Counted from the stretch's first letter, positions 35,642-44,907 are shown. The stretch: DNA of 64,000 bases from Avidesulfovibrio sp964369685 (GCA_964369685.1 CAYJFB010000008.1:1-64000), one strand, 5' to 3'. Made by a program: numbers and translations. Notes: generated by a model from the letters alone, not told the origin.

Positions 35642-35684
35642 CGAAGGCATTTGGGGGAATCTTCCCCCAAAAAAACAAAAAATT
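35642..35684 (-). repeat. 3' element, copy 4 (after the AhpF-like gene; hairpin A only)
   Basis: On the minus strand after the stop: ATTTTTTGTTTTTTTGGGGG, then AAGATTCCCCCAA. The hairpin spans 35651-35670. The next T run (TATTTTTTTATTC) overlaps the end of rsmA. There is no room for hairpin B. It could act as a terminator for both convergent genes. Confidence 0.55.
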
Positions 35685-37319
35685 CTAAAGATCTTCAATG
35701 ATATTCAAGATCTGACGCAGGTTCTTTTTACCAAAATGCACAGCCGTATCATTAATAACCATACAAGGCACACTCAATGCATTATATGTGTTTTTAAAAT
35801 CAGGAAAATGTGCAATATCAATAATATTAACCGTAATATGCCTGTTCAAACTTGCTATTTTCCCTGCAGCCGTGACAACATCGGGACACATGGTACATGA
35901 AAGCGAAATAAGAATTTTAATGTCAACAGGTTTTTGTATTTTTTGAATACGTTCTTCATCCTCTGGAGCAATTTCTTGCCCCGGACCTGCAATATTATAC
36001 AGCGCAAGAATAAAAGAATTAAACTCATGCCCGCCCGGCATTGCAAAAAATTTGATACCGCTTGTTGTTGCGTCATGAAAGAGAAGCTCAAGATACGGAC
36101 CAAAAGCATCGGCTTGCGCTTTTACTTTTTTGCAAACAATTTTTTCGGAAATATCCTGCATTTCACCGATAAAACCGGACATTTCTTCAGCCAACGCCGA
36201 TGTATCCAATACACCTTGAACGATGACATTATTTGTAAACTTTTCAAAAATAGGCAAAAGCTGTTCTTTCACATCATTACTGATAAATTCATTACCGTTT
36301 TCAACAGTTTTTGCTATCTTTTTTTCTACAGGCTTTGGTTGATTGCAGATCACTTCCAATTGCGGAATGTGCAATTTTGTATGCAAAGAAGCAATATATT
36401 TTTCAGCCGAAGTTGCAGCTATGGCTCCGTCAGAAACAGCGGTAACAACTTGGCGCAAATCTTTAATACAAACATCACCGGCAGCATAGACACCATCAAT
36501 ATTTGTTTTTTGTTTTTCGTCTGTAATGATATATCCGCCTTCCATGGCGAGCTTGTTATTCAGCCATGCTGTATTTGGTATATATCCTGCAAAAACAAAC
36601 ACGCCAAAACCGTCTTCGTGAATCTTTTCGTATTCTTCACCCGTGATATTGTTTCGCAGCACAATTTTATTTAAAGTATTTTCACCTGAAACAGACACCA
36701 CTTCGGTGTTAAAAAGTACAGAAATTTTTTTGTTGTCATAAATCTGATCAGAAGTCGTTTTTGCACATGAGAATTCTTTATCGCGTACAATCATTTCAAT
36801 ATTGCACGCATACCGTGAAAGAAACACCCCCTCCTCCACAGCAGCAAAACCTCCGCCAACAACATACACAGGTTTATCGGTAAAAAACTCGCCGTCACAT
36901 GTAGCGCAATAAGCAATACCGCGTCCGCGATACTCGTTTTCACCTTCAAAACCAAGTTGGCGTGGGGAAGCACCAAGAGCCAAAATAATACCTAATGTTT
37001 TATATTCACCCACAGTGGTTTTTATAGTTTTTATATCGCTTTCGAGATCCATGTCTAAAACTTCACACAGTTTAAACTCCGCACCAAAAGCCGCAGCTTG
37101 TTTTTGCATGTCTGAAGTCAGGCTTGTTCCGCTTGTATGAAATACACCGGGGTAATTAACAATTTCTGAGGTAATTGTGATTTGTCCGCCAAACTTTTCT
37201 TTTTCAATCACAAGGGTTTTATATTTTGCCCGTGTCATATAAAGAGCGGCAGACAAACCGGCAGGCCCGCCACCAACAATAATCATATCATAAAGATTGT
37301 CGTATTTTTCTGTCATCAT
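35685..37319 (-). CDS. thioredoxin reductase fused to a C-terminal AhpF-type double thioredoxin fold (domain-permuted AhpF)
   Basis: A 544-residue flavoprotein. Residues 1-310 form a thioredoxin reductase: DMIIVGGGPAGLSAALYM (FAD), redox CATC in AYCATCDGEFF near 137, NAD site VYVVGGGFAAVEEG and YAAGDVCIKDLRQVV. Residues ~330-544 resemble the AhpF N-terminal domain, with active site SLSCTMCPDVVTAAGKIA near 478. In AhpF this domain is at the N-terminus; here it is at the C-terminus. It probably passes electrons from NAD(P)H to a peroxiredoxin or other disulfide partner. No ahpC lies nearby. Confidence 0.85.
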   Translation of the reverse strand: MMTEKYDNLYDMIIVGGGPAGLSAALYMTRAKYKTLVIEKEKFGGQITITSEIVNYPGVFHTSGTSLTSDMQKQAAAFGAEFKLCEVLDMDLESDIKTIKTTVGEYKTLGIILALGASPRQLGFEGENEYRGRGIAYCATCDGEFFTDKPVYVVGGGFAAVEEGVFLSRYACNIEMIVRDKEFSCAKTTSDQIYDNKKISVLFNTEVVSVSGENTLNKIVLRNNITGEEYEKIHEDGFGVFVFAGYIPNTAWLNNKLAMEGGYIITDEKQKTNIDGVYAAGDVCIKDLRQVVTAVSDGAIAATSAEKYIASLHTKLHIPQLEVICNQPKPVEKKIAKTVENGNEFISNDVKEQLLPIFEKFTNNVIVQGVLDTSALAEEMSGFIGEMQDISEKIVCKKVKAQADAFGPYLELLFHDATTSGIKFFAMPGGHEFNSFILALYNIAGPGQEIAPEDEERIQKIQKPVDIKILISLSCTMCPDVVTAAGKIASLNRHITVNIIDIAHFPDFKNTYNALSVPCMVINDTAVHFGKKNLRQILNIIEDL

Positions 37320-37929
37320 ATTCCACCATGGTTGTTTTTCATTGTCATCATTGCACGATTGGTTGCAAGAAATGGATTCCCCTCCCTCAATCAGTAATGA
37401 TAACTTATCTCAAAACAAAACTGGCGTCAAGATTAAAAAACATACTCGTTCTCTATGCTTTAAAAAAGCAGAAAAGAACGTTAAAAAATACAAATTCGTT
37501 ATTATGAAACAAAGAAAGAAAAAACGAGAACATTTCAAAAAAAGAGCCGGAAGCAATAGGAAAGAACATCTTGAAAAAACTATTGTGTATGTTAAGGAAA
37601 CAGAGATATATAAATATATTTATTTAAATTTCTAAATTGATGAATTAATGCGTCATGTTTTTTACTTGCTGTCTTTTTTTGTATTTTTTATTGTAATGAT
37701 GTACGTCTCTTGACACTATTATTTTGAGCAGATATAATTAAAAATGGAATATTAATTTTAATATATATTCTTCGTTTGATTAGTTAAAATATATAAAATG
37801 TATATTGCATATATTATTTATATATAAAAAAACGCTTCATGGGTTACGTTAGTGTACTTTTTGTAAACGTCTTTTGCTATATTATAGAATACATTCTTTT
37901 TACTTCTTTTCTTTTTAAGGCGGTACACC
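37320..37929. other. long AT-rich upstream region of the RTX gene
   Basis: About 610 bases. A Lys-rich frame ending at 37635 lacks a convincing ribosome site, and its composition reflects the A-rich sequence. A weak promoter-like pair (TTGTAA at 37861, TATAGA 16 bases downstream) precedes the RTX gene. The stretch could hold regulatory sites. Confidence 0.5.
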
Positions 37930-39213
37930 ATGACAGTTATCGAAATCAACAAACCTCTTCAAGGTAACAAAACAGCCTCTAAGACAAGTTTTTCCGCCGT
38001 GCAGACAATGAATCCTCAAGAAACGATTTCTTTTCATTTTGATTTTACATCAGACGAGGTGGCTGTAAGCCGTAACGGTAATGATTTGGTGTTTACTTTT
38101 GAAAACAGCGATTCGGTTATTATACAGGATTTTTATACTTCGATTATTTCAAAAAAACCGCCTGAGTTTGTGTTTAAAGATACAATCGTCGCAAGTGATG
38201 CGTTTCTTGCGGCCATACAGGAGAACGAGTTAATGCCTGCCGCGGAACCATTGGCAACAGGCGGCCGTTTTCGCGAATATGTCAATAGCACCCTTGAAGA
38301 AGGGATCGACGCACTTGAGCATTTGAATTTGAATCGAAACAGCGATACGACACTGACCGATAATACTATGAGCCTTAGTGCTTCATCCATGGTTTCTTTG
38401 CAAACCGGTTCTATTTATTCTTATAATATGGCTGATAACTATAGCATTGTTTTTCCTGATAAAAATGCAGCGGATACGAACGATACGCTCTATGCTCAAT
38501 CAAGTAATAGCCTGCTCATTGGTGACGGTACCACAAAACCTTTTTTCACTAACCTAGAACATGATACGCTCCAAGAAGTCACAACAATACTTGAAAACGA
38601 TAACGATGGCGATGACATCCTTTTTGGTGAAAACGGCGATGACATTCTTTTTGGCCTTGACGGTGACGACACCCTCCAAGGCGGTGCAGGCGATGACACA
38701 CTTGTCGGCGGTGCAGGCAACGATATACTCATCGGTGGTGCAGGAGATGACACACTTATCGGCAATGGCGGTGAAGATACATTCGTTGACGGCGTGGGAA
38801 ACGACAAGTTTTATGGTGGCACAGGTCGTGACCTATTTAAGTTGAAAGGCGACAATATGAATATCCAAGACATCCTCGTCGACGGGGGCGGAGACGAACT
38901 GGATATCCTTTTAACCAACTCACTTGGTCAAGATGAAATTCAAGCAGAACTTGCCAAAGGCGCAAACAGCAACATCCAACAAGTCGAAATGATTGTTCTT
39001 GGCGATGTTATGGGAAATAGTGTTAATGAAGTCTTAACACAGCTTGGCTTGGGAGAAAGCAATGGTAAGCTTGTGAGTGATGGAACTCATGGAACATGGA
39101 CGAGTAACAGCTTTACGCACGATTACCATACATATACTTATGATAACTCCACTGATAACATTGATGATATTGTTGCAATCACCAAAATGACTATTGAAAC
39201 AACAAATGGATAA
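37930..39213 (+). CDS. small RTX calcium-binding protein with a Bap-like N-terminal domain
   Basis: A 427-residue acidic, Cys-free protein. Residues ~30-75 ([20 protein letters not shown], then [10 protein letters not shown]) resemble the prefix domain of BapA/LapF-type giant adhesins. Residues ~225-300 hold about nine RTX nonapeptides such as [19 protein letters not shown], which bind calcium and signal type I secretion. No Sec signal is seen. The C-terminal ~120 residues are likely the secretion signal. Secretion genes are not in the window. Start: AAGG 9 bases before the ATG. Confidence 0.85.
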   Translation: MTVIEINKPLQGNKTASKTSFSAVQTMNPQETISFHFDFTSDEVAVSRNGNDLVFTFENSDSVIIQDFYTSIISKKPPEFVFKDTIVASDAFLAAIQENELMPAAEPLATGGRFREYVNSTLEEGIDALEHLNLNRNSDTTLTDNTMSLSASSMVSLQTGSIYSYNMADNYSIVFPDKNAADTNDTLYAQSSNSLLIGDGTTKPFFTNLEHDTLQEVTTILENDNDGDDILFGENGDDILFGLDGDDTLQGGAGDDTLVGGAGNDILIGGAGDDTLIGNGGEDTFVDGVGNDKFYGGTGRDLFKLKGDNMNIQDILVDGGGDELDILLTNSLGQDEIQAELAKGANSNIQQVEMIVLGDVMGNSVNEVLTQLGLGESNGKLVSDGTHGTWTSNSFTHDYHTYTYDNSTDNIDDIVAITKMTIETTNG

Positions 39214-39596
39214 CATCTTTGTTTTCTTCATATGAAGCTTGACCATAAGAGGGGTACAAACAACAATTCTTGTAACAAACTATATGTTTAAAAAATGCTA
39301 TCCAAATATTTTTCAAACATATATCGATGTTGTAATACAGCAAGCGTATTTTTCAAATATACAAAAATGCCCCCCATCATTGGGCTTCGGCTCAATGGAG
39401 CTTTTGGAGCAATACCAAAGCTCCTACTACAGAATTGTTTCATTGAAGAGATTCATTCACTTTATCGCTCGGCGACTATCAACAAATCGAGCACCCCAAA
39501 AAAAGGCGTTATGTCGTATGAACATAACGCCTTACTATTCAATTTCTTTTATATTTTTAGCTCACGAGTGTTACTTTTACCCCAGAAAAAACGCTA
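39214..39596. other. convergent intergenic region between the RTX gene and the ACT gene
   Basis: About 380 bases with a clear minus-strand terminator at 39498-39533. A G/C-rich imperfect hairpin lies around 39379-39425 (GGGCTTCGGCTCAATGGAGC). Plus-strand frames here have no ribosome site and run on antisense to the ACT gene, so no gene is called. Confidence 0.5.
39498..39533 (-). terminator. intrinsic terminator after the ACT-domain gene
   Basis: On the minus strand AAGGCGTTATG and CATAACGCCTT (arms 39523-39533 and 39503-39513) form a perfect 11-bp stem, followed by a run of seven T. Confidence 0.8.
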
Positions 39597-40028
39597 TCAA
39601 TTGCCGTTGATTTGCGCGGCAGAGAGCATAGGGATTTTTTGTTCTTCAAGTGCTGCGATAGCCTGGTCTATACGGTTAAAGCGGAAGATCATCGTTGCAT
39701 TTTTGCCTTCGCTTTGTACAAACGCGTACATGTACTCCACATTGACTTTTGCCTCGCGGAATACTTGCAAAATAGTATTCAAGCCGCCCGGACGATCGTC
39801 GACTTCTACAGCAACAACGTGTGTCACACCGACTGTAAAACCTGCTGCTTTTAAAAGTTCTTTGGCTTTTTCAGTTTGATCGACAATCATACGCAAAATA
39901 CCAAAATCAGATGTGTCCGCCAATGAAAGTGCGCGTAAATTGATGGCATTTTCAGCCAAAACGGCGGTCACTTCGGCAAGACGCCCTGCCTTATTCTCAA
40001 GAAAAATGGAAAGCTGTTCGACTTTCAT
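39597..40028 (-). CDS. tandem ACT-domain protein
   Basis: A 143-residue protein made of two ACT domains. The first has [20 protein letters not shown] and [20 protein letters not shown]; the second has [20 protein letters not shown] and [23 protein letters not shown] domains bind amino acids. Stand-alone tandem ACT proteins often sit beside phenylacetate-CoA ligase-like genes, but none is present here. The ATG at 40028 has AAGGA upstream, and the domain starts right after it. Confidence 0.85.
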   Translation of the reverse strand: MKVEQLSIFLENKAGRLAEVTAVLAENAINLRALSLADTSDFGILRMIVDQTEKAKELLKAAGFTVGVTHVVAVEVDDRPGGLNTILQVFREAKVNVEYMYAFVQSEGKNATMIFRFNRIDQAIAALEEQKIPMLSAAQINGN

Positions 40029-40084
40029 AATACTGTCCTTGATTCTATGGAGTTTAAGCAGACAACTATTTGATGCAAACGTTG

Positions 40085-40282
40085 TCAAACCGTGTGGTCA
40101 TCATTTTTTTTCTGTTCTTTTCCGGGAGTTATGTCAATTTCATCAGGTTCGGTACCGGCTCGCTTGAAATTACGAATGGCCTTCCCGAGGCCGGCTCCGA
40201 TTTCAGGCAGTTTGTTGGCTCCAAAAATCAGTACCACAACCAAAAGAATGAGCAACAGTTCCTGCATTCCAATGCCAAACAT
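40085..40282 (-). CDS. tatA: Sec-independent translocase subunit TatA
   Basis: A 65-residue protein: a short N-terminus, the helix [20 protein letters not shown], then [19 protein letters not shown] (amphipathic helix with the FGxxKLPEIG hinge) and a charged tail. TatA forms the pore for folded proteins across the inner membrane. I chose the ATG at 40282 with AGAGGA upstream. tatB and tatC are not adjacent. Confidence 0.9.
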   Translation of the reverse strand: MFGIGMQELLLILLVVVLIFGANKLPEIGAGLGKAIRNFKRAGTEPDEIDITPGKEQKKNDDHTV

Positions 40283-40836
40283 ACGCACAAATCCTCTGAC
40301 AAAGCCCTGGAAAACTCTGTCTTTGCGTAAAAGAGTTATATACAAGTAATCAACACATCGTATACATCATAGCCTCGAAAAATAACTCAGGTCAAGTCTT
40401 ACATAAACAATATATACAAAGAAAATCATCGTCTATGATCAGCAAAACAATATTCAACTAATATAAAAACATATATAATACACTTGTCACACAAAAAAAA
40501 GAAAGATATTTTTACAAAAAAATCTCTTTAGAGCTTTTTTCATTCTTTGTTGTCGTATTCACTTGTTTGTCACACAATCCACACAAAATGATTCCATAAA
40601 GGCACAAAACTGCCATGCTTTACTTTGTATAAAAGCACATGTGAAGTTGTTCAGAATGTTTCATTTAAATGAGTGCATTTCGCCTTTTACGGTTGTTTAT
40701 AAATTCAACCAGAATGACTACAAAACCAAACGTCTGCCGTATAACTTTTGTACAATATAATCCTGTGTACAAAAACTCGCATTCGTTTTTACCTCCTTTA
40801 CAAAATCAATTAAAGGAGAATTGTCAGGAGAAAGCC
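40283..40836. other. divergent intergenic region between tatA and the zinc-finger gene
   Basis: About 550 AT-rich bases expected to hold both promoters. A frame reads into the zinc-finger gene from 40669, but the ribosome site supports the later start. No other gene or strong hairpin is seen. Confidence 0.5.
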
Positions 40837-41181
40837 ATGCTTGAATCACCTTCTGTTCGTTTACGCCAAGCTCTTGAAGAAAACAGGCAACAACTCTGCA
40901 ATGCTCGCTCAGCCTATTTGGTTGAACAACATGCAGACAGTTTTGATGAAGCCACACAAATCTCACAAGTGTATATAACAGATCAACTCGTACGTCGAGC
41001 CTATCTTCGTCACATTCAATTGGAACGTGCCGCAAAATTGGATGCGTATTCTACACACCGCAGATGTGAAGATTGTGATGAAATCATCCCTCACAGTCGC
41101 CTTGCCGCTCAACCTGAAGCCATTCGTTGTCTCTCTTGTCAAGAAGAATGGGAAGAAGCCGTTAAAAACGGACTCCATTAA
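40837..41181 (+). CDS. DksA/TraR-like C4 zinc-finger protein
   Basis: A 114-residue protein. Residues 1-70 are helical and charged; the C-terminal zinc finger has CEDCDEIIP at about residue 71 and RCLSCQEEWE near 96, giving four Cys. This spacing matches DksA/TraR proteins, which bind the RNA polymerase secondary channel. The DxxDxA tip of true DksA is not obvious, so this may be one of the smaller homologues. AGGAG lies six bases before the ATG at 40837. Confidence 0.8.
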   Translation: MLESPSVRLRQALEENRQQLCNARSAYLVEQHADSFDEATQISQVYITDQLVRRAYLRHIQLERAAKLDAYSTHRRCEDCDEIIPHSRLAAQPEAIRCLSCQEEWEEAVKNGLH

Positions 41182-41267
41182 TTTTTTTTTGTTTTCAATT
41201 CATCTCGGACAGTTACTGAAAAAATATGTTTATAGTTTTGTAAAAAGTATTATTTTATACAAAGAAA

Positions 41268-41400
41268 CACCAGATAACGTCGACACAAGGCGAATTTTTG
41301 CATTGTATCAGTGAAGATGAACGGACTTTGAGAAAGTGTATACAGAAATACAGGATCGAAAAGCCTGTGCAATCTGACGCAGATATAATCAAAAAAGCAC
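41268..41400 (+). repeat. degenerate dispersed repeat, copy 3 (possible DEAD-box helicase 3' fragment)
   Basis: One frame reads HQITSTQGEFLHCISEDERT, then LRKCIQKYRIEKPVQSDADI and IKKAR. With a five-codon gap, HQI..T..QGE..SEDE aligns to HRIGRTGRAGQxGEAISFVSEDE of RhlE helicases (motif VI and beyond). The match is short and inferential. A homologous copy is at 5699-5823 and a shorter one at 22578-22615. Confidence 0.5.
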
Positions 41401-41450
41401 GTACATCGACACCATCCAAATGCAATATATTTTTTGAGAACAAACTTTAT

Positions 41451-41492
41451 AAAAAATAGAGGTGTTATGCCAATACGACATAACACCTCTAT
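41451..41492 (-). terminator. intrinsic terminator after the iron alcohol dehydrogenase gene
   Basis: On the minus strand, ATAGAGGTGTTATG and CATAACACCTCTAT (arms 41479-41492 and 41456-41469) form a perfect 14-bp stem followed by six T. Confidence 0.8.
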
Positions 41493-41562
41493 GTATAAAG
41501 ATATTCTTATATAAAGTTTATCTTAGACCCGTTTCTTAAAAAGAGACTAAATATTCAATGGT

Positions 41563-42738
41563 CTAACGATAAGATTTTTCGAGAACATCAATAATATCTT
41601 GACCTTGCAAGGTATAACGACGGTCAAAATCAAGACCGACTTTATTGACAGCGAAATCTGCAACTTGAGCAAGATCTTCTTTTTTTACACCAAAGCTTGA
41701 TAAGGTCACTTGATCCATACCTGTTTTAGCCATCAGTTTTTCCAAAGCCACAACAAAACTATAACCAGGCTTTGCAGGATCAGGTGTTTCACCCATCACA
41801 CGACCCACATCATCAAACTCTTTAGGCAAGAAAGCGTAAACCTTTTTATAATACTCCAAAGCTACAAGAATCAATGTGGCACCATGAGGAATATTGGGGA
41901 AAAAGCCACCGAGTGCTTGACCCACAATGTGGTGTGACGTCGTGCAAGAAAGTGATTGCGTAAAACCGCACAAAAGATTTGCGGCATAAGCCATATGGCT
42001 GCGCGATTCTATATTTTTGCCATCTTCAGCCACAATAGGAAGATGTTCAGCTATTTTGGCAATGGCATCAAGAGCGAAAATGTCATTCAAACGGTTGCCG
42101 GTGTCGTTATTTACATAGCATTCGGCAGCGTGGAACAACGCATCAAGACCTTGGAACAGCGTTAATGTACGCGGCAAAGTCACCATCAATTCAGGATCAA
42201 TAATAGACAGCGTGGGATAGATGGCGTCAAGAGCAAAGTCCAATTTTTCACTGGTTTCTTCGTTGGTCACCACCGCATATGGATCGGCTTCTGTACCTGT
42301 TCCTGCGGTTGTTGTAATGGTCACAATGGGGAATGCACCACACACTTCTTTGCGACCGCCTGTGCCTGTATATGCATAATCCCACAAGTCACCGGGATTA
42401 ACCATCATAATGGCTGTTGCTTTTGCGGTATCAATGCTGCTTCCACCGCCAAGACCGATCATAAAATCACAGCCCTGTTCTTTTGCCAATTTCGTTGCAG
42501 TCATTACACCGAGACGTGTGGGGTTTGGGGTCACTTCATCAAAAACAACCGCATCTACACCATTTTTTTTCAGAAGTTCAATAACACGTTGTTGAATGCC
42601 GAGCTGTTCCATCAACTTGTCGCCTGTTACACACAAAAGGGCTTTTTTACCCGGTAACGCCACAGTGGCAAGCTCTTCAAGACGACCGGGGCCAAAAACA
42701 ACACGCGTTGGGATGTAATAGTCGATATGTTTCATCAT
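41563..42738 (-). CDS. iron-containing alcohol dehydrogenase
   Basis: A 391-residue group III alcohol dehydrogenase. The NAD site is FMIGLGGGSSIDTAKA. Metal ligands are Asp and His in GLDALFHAAECY, His in TTSHHIVGQALGG and His in NIPHGATL. It interconverts an aldehyde and an alcohol with NAD(P)H. It is transcribed divergently from the quaternary-amine cluster and may dispose of an aldehyde made there; that is inference. Sulfoacetaldehyde reductases of sulfite-reducing gut bacteria share this fold and are an alternative. GGAG lies 7 bases before the ATG. Confidence 0.88.
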   Translation of the reverse strand: MMKHIDYYIPTRVVFGPGRLEELATVALPGKKALLCVTGDKLMEQLGIQQRVIELLKKNGVDAVVFDEVTPNPTRLGVMTATKLAKEQGCDFMIGLGGGSSIDTAKATAIMMVNPGDLWDYAYTGTGGRKEVCGAFPIVTITTTAGTGTEADPYAVVTNEETSEKLDFALDAIYPTLSIIDPELMVTLPRTLTLFQGLDALFHAAECYVNNDTGNRLNDIFALDAIAKIAEHLPIVAEDGKNIESRSHMAYAANLLCGFTQSLSCTTSHHIVGQALGGFFPNIPHGATLILVALEYYKKVYAFLPKEFDDVGRVMGETPDPAKPGYSFVVALEKLMAKTGMDQVTLSSFGVKKEDLAQVADFAVNKVGLDFDRRYTLQGQDIIDVLEKSYR

Positions 42739-43336
42739 CGGGATGCTCCAAAAACAATGGTAAAAGATGAAAAAAAATGGATTAAAATCCTTTAAGCAGA
42801 GATAAGCAACAACAATGCCAAGTCAAAAATGCAAGCAAGCAAATCAATATAATCATATTTAATAATTAAATATTTAATAAAAAACACAAAAAAACAACAC
42901 GGCCCTGAATATATAAAAAATGTCGCATTCGGATACATTACTCATGAACTCTTTTTCAAAAACGTCTCATTTTGAATCAATATAGATTCATAAACCTTGC
43001 TTATACGGTATATATAAAAAAAATCGCCTCAGCAAAAGAGAAAAATGAAAACACACTTGCTAAACAGAGATCCACTGCCTATATATACATTATGTGTTAT
43101 CATATTAAAATATCTTTACACGATAAAAATGAGCATTTTTTGCCATATTATCGTGTCAAAATAGAACATATGAAAAAATACACATGAAAATCGTGTCAAA
43201 ATGACTCACAAAAGAAAAAATGATTTTCTTTTCATAGAAAACCTTCTTTTACACTGTGAAAAAACGCTAGCAATATTCTTTTTATTTTAAGATAGTTACA
43301 ATATTTTATTGATTTGTTGCACCCGAAATGTGGCAC

Positions 43337-43352
43337 TGGCATATATTTTGAT
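43337..43352 (+). promoter_or_regulatory. weak sigma-54-like promoter candidate
   Basis: TGGCATATATTTTGAT resembles TGGCACG-N4-TTGCW, with TGGCA and TTG intact but GA in place of the essential -12 GC. It lies about 140 bases before the lyase gene. The -12 mismatch makes this tentative. Confidence 0.25.
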
Positions 43353-43392
43353 AACTTGGTAATGACTGTTTGTTTTATTCTAAACAGGCAGC

Positions 43393-43456
43393 CTGTGTTT
43401 CAAACGTACGATGAGCGAGCATTCTACAATACAATCTGACCCAATTTGAAACACAG
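43393..43456 (+). promoter_or_regulatory. perfect 12-bp inverted repeat before the cluster (possible operator)
   Basis: CTGTGTTTCAAA at 43393-43404 is exactly complementary to TTTGAAACACAG at 43445-43456, with 40 bases between. The downstream arm ends 37 bases before the ATG of the DapA-family gene. It may be a regulator-binding pair or a leader hairpin. Confidence 0.5.
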
Positions 43457-43493
43457 AAAGATGCAGACCACGAATTTTTTAAGGAGTTTGATC

Positions 43494-44375
43494 ATGATAA
43501 AAATGCATGGTGTAACAATGGTGATGGCAACACCTTTTAAAGCCGATCAATCTATTGATTTTGACGGTGTCAAACACAATATCGAGCGCTATATAGAAGC
43601 CGGTGTACACGCCGTCATGGTTGCCGGAGCCCTTGGCGAATACCTCACCATGACCTTGGATGAACGGAAAGAATTGACCGCCTTTGTCGCAAAAGCGATC
43701 AACGGACGCATTCCTTTCCTCGTCGGAACCACAGCACACCGCACAAGCCAAGTCATCGAATTGACCAACCATGCCGGTGAACACGGTGCTATTGGTGTGA
43801 TGATCTTACCTCCTCCGGGAACCGGTCTTTTGGACGACGAAATTTTTAACTTCTATAAAGAAGTGACCGCCAACATCAACGTGCCTGTCATGCTCTATAA
43901 CAACCCCGGTAGTTCAGGCATGGATATGCAACACGATATGATTGCGCGTCTTGTTGAACTGCCCCATGTCGAAGCGATTAAAGAAGCCTCGGGCGATGTC
44001 AAACGCATCACTCGTATGACCGCAGAATTTCCCAACCTGACCGTGTTCTGTGGCTGGGAAGACATGCATCATGAATCCTTCCTTGCAGGCGCCAAAGGAT
44101 GGGTTTGTATGGGTGCCAACTTCGCTCCCATTATGACACGCTCACTCTTTGAGCTTGTCGAAAACGGCAACCTGGAAGATGCGCGTAACCTGACCTATAC
44201 CTATAACCCACTCGCCAGATATATGGAAAATGCAGGGAAAATTACCCAAACAGTTAAATATATCATGGATAAAAATGGACTTGTCGGCGGCTTTGTGCGT
44301 GAACCGCGTTCTCCTCTCACAGAGCAAGAAAAAGCGGCTATCGATGCCATTTTAGCTGAAGTTAAGCCTTACTAA
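43494..44375 (+). CDS. DapA-family (class I aldolase fold) lyase/deaminase
   Basis: A 293-residue TIM-barrel protein. GVTMVMATPFKADQSIDFDG opens it, VAGALGEYLTMTLDERKEL replaces the usual GTTGE loop, the Tyr is in PVMLYNNPGSSG and the Schiff-base Lys is in VEAIKEASGD near residue 163. The family includes dihydrodipicolinate synthase, sialate lyase, keto-sugar-acid dehydratases and pyrroline-hydroxycarboxylate deaminase. Context (RidA, FAD amine oxidoreductase, MttB) makes lysine synthesis unlikely and a catabolic lyase or deaminase likely. AAGGAG precedes the ATG. Confidence 0.8.
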   Translation: MIKMHGVTMVMATPFKADQSIDFDGVKHNIERYIEAGVHAVMVAGALGEYLTMTLDERKELTAFVAKAINGRIPFLVGTTAHRTSQVIELTNHAGEHGAIGVMILPPPGTGLLDDEIFNFYKEVTANINVPVMLYNNPGSSGMDMQHDMIARLVELPHVEAIKEASGDVKRITRMTAEFPNLTVFCGWEDMHHESFLAGAKGWVCMGANFAPIMTRSLFELVENGNLEDARNLTYTYNPLARYMENAGKITQTVKYIMDKNGLVGGFVREPRSPLTEQEKAAIDAILAEVKPY

Positions 44376-44409
44376 AAACTGAAAAGTACACAAGACTTTT
44401 TGTTATATA

Positions 44410-44444
44410 CGTTTGTCAGAGACAAACACGGTCTTTGACAAACG
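44410..44444 (+). other. intercistronic hairpin between the lyase and RidA genes
   Basis: CGTTTGTCA (44410-44418) pairs perfectly with TGACAAACG (44436-44444), loop 17 bases. There is no T run, so it is more likely an mRNA-processing or stability element than a terminator. Confidence 0.5.
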
Positions 44445-44526
44445 AAATAACGTCTTGAAAGATGGACTTCACAAATTCTAAGCCATCGGATAGCTTTATA
44501 AACCGCTTTTTTCACGGAGCTGACTC

Positions 44527-44907
44527 ATGCAAAGCATTATTGTTGACACCCTTCCGCCGGCTCTCGGCCCGTATTGTCATGCCTGCAGAACAGGCAATTT
44601 ACTTTTTGTTTCCGGCCAAGTTCCCGTGCATCCCCAAACAGGTGATGTTGTCGGCGAAAACATGACCGAACAAACACACCAAACCATGCAAAATCTTGCC
44701 GCGGTGTTGAAACACTGTGGGCTGGGATTTGAACACATCGTGAAAACCACCGTATTTATTAACGACATGAATGCCTTTGCCGACATGAATGCCGTCTATG
44801 CCGAATATATGGGTGATCATAAGCCGGCTCGTGCCTGTGTTGAAATTTCGCGTATCGCCAAAGACATGAAAGTTGAAATCGAAGCCATTGCAGAATTTCC
44901 CGCATAA
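44527..44907 (+). CDS. ridA: RidA/YjgF-family enamine/imine deaminase
   Basis: A 126-residue RidA protein: PPALGPYCHACRTGNLLFVSG, QMTQNLAAVL-like helix (TMQNLAAVLKHCG), VFINDMNAFADMNAVYAEYM, and the active-site Arg in KPARACVEIS with EIEAIAEF at the end. RidA trimers hydrolyse reactive imines. Its place next to an FAD amine oxidoreductase suggests that it releases ammonia or amine from the imine product. GGAG precedes the ATG. Confidence 0.92.
   Translation: MQSIIVDTLPPALGPYCHACRTGNLLFVSGQVPVHPQTGDVVGENMTEQTHQTMQNLAAVLKHCGLGFEHIVKTTVFINDMNAFADMNAVYAEYMGDHKPARACVEISRIAKDMKVEIEAIAEFPA

Larger units (their letters stand above)
41182..41562. other. convergent intergenic region with repeat copy 3 and a terminator
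   Basis: About 380 bases with no intact gene. It contains the longest copy of the degenerate dispersed repeat (41268-41400) and the minus-strand terminator of the iron alcohol dehydrogenase (41451-41492). Confidence 0.6.
42739..43493. other. divergent control region of the quaternary-amine cluster
   Basis: About 755 AT-rich bases without a convincing gene. It contains an AT palindrome (42855-42873), a weak sigma-54-like site (43337-43352) and a perfect 12-bp inverted repeat (43393-43456). No regulator gene is encoded here, so control must come from elsewhere. A 71-codon frame at 42972-43187 is unsupported. Confidence 0.55.

Noticed and set aside
37297..37635. 112-codon Lys-rich plus-strand frame
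   Set aside because: It begins inside the opposing flavoprotein gene, lacks a ribosome site and reflects A-rich composition.
39239..39879. overlapping plus-strand frames of 123 and 194 codons
   Set aside because: They run antisense over the terminator and the tandem ACT gene and have no start signal.
42972..43187. 71-codon frame in the amine cluster control region
   Set aside because: No ribosome site, no recognisable motif and composition of intergenic DNA.
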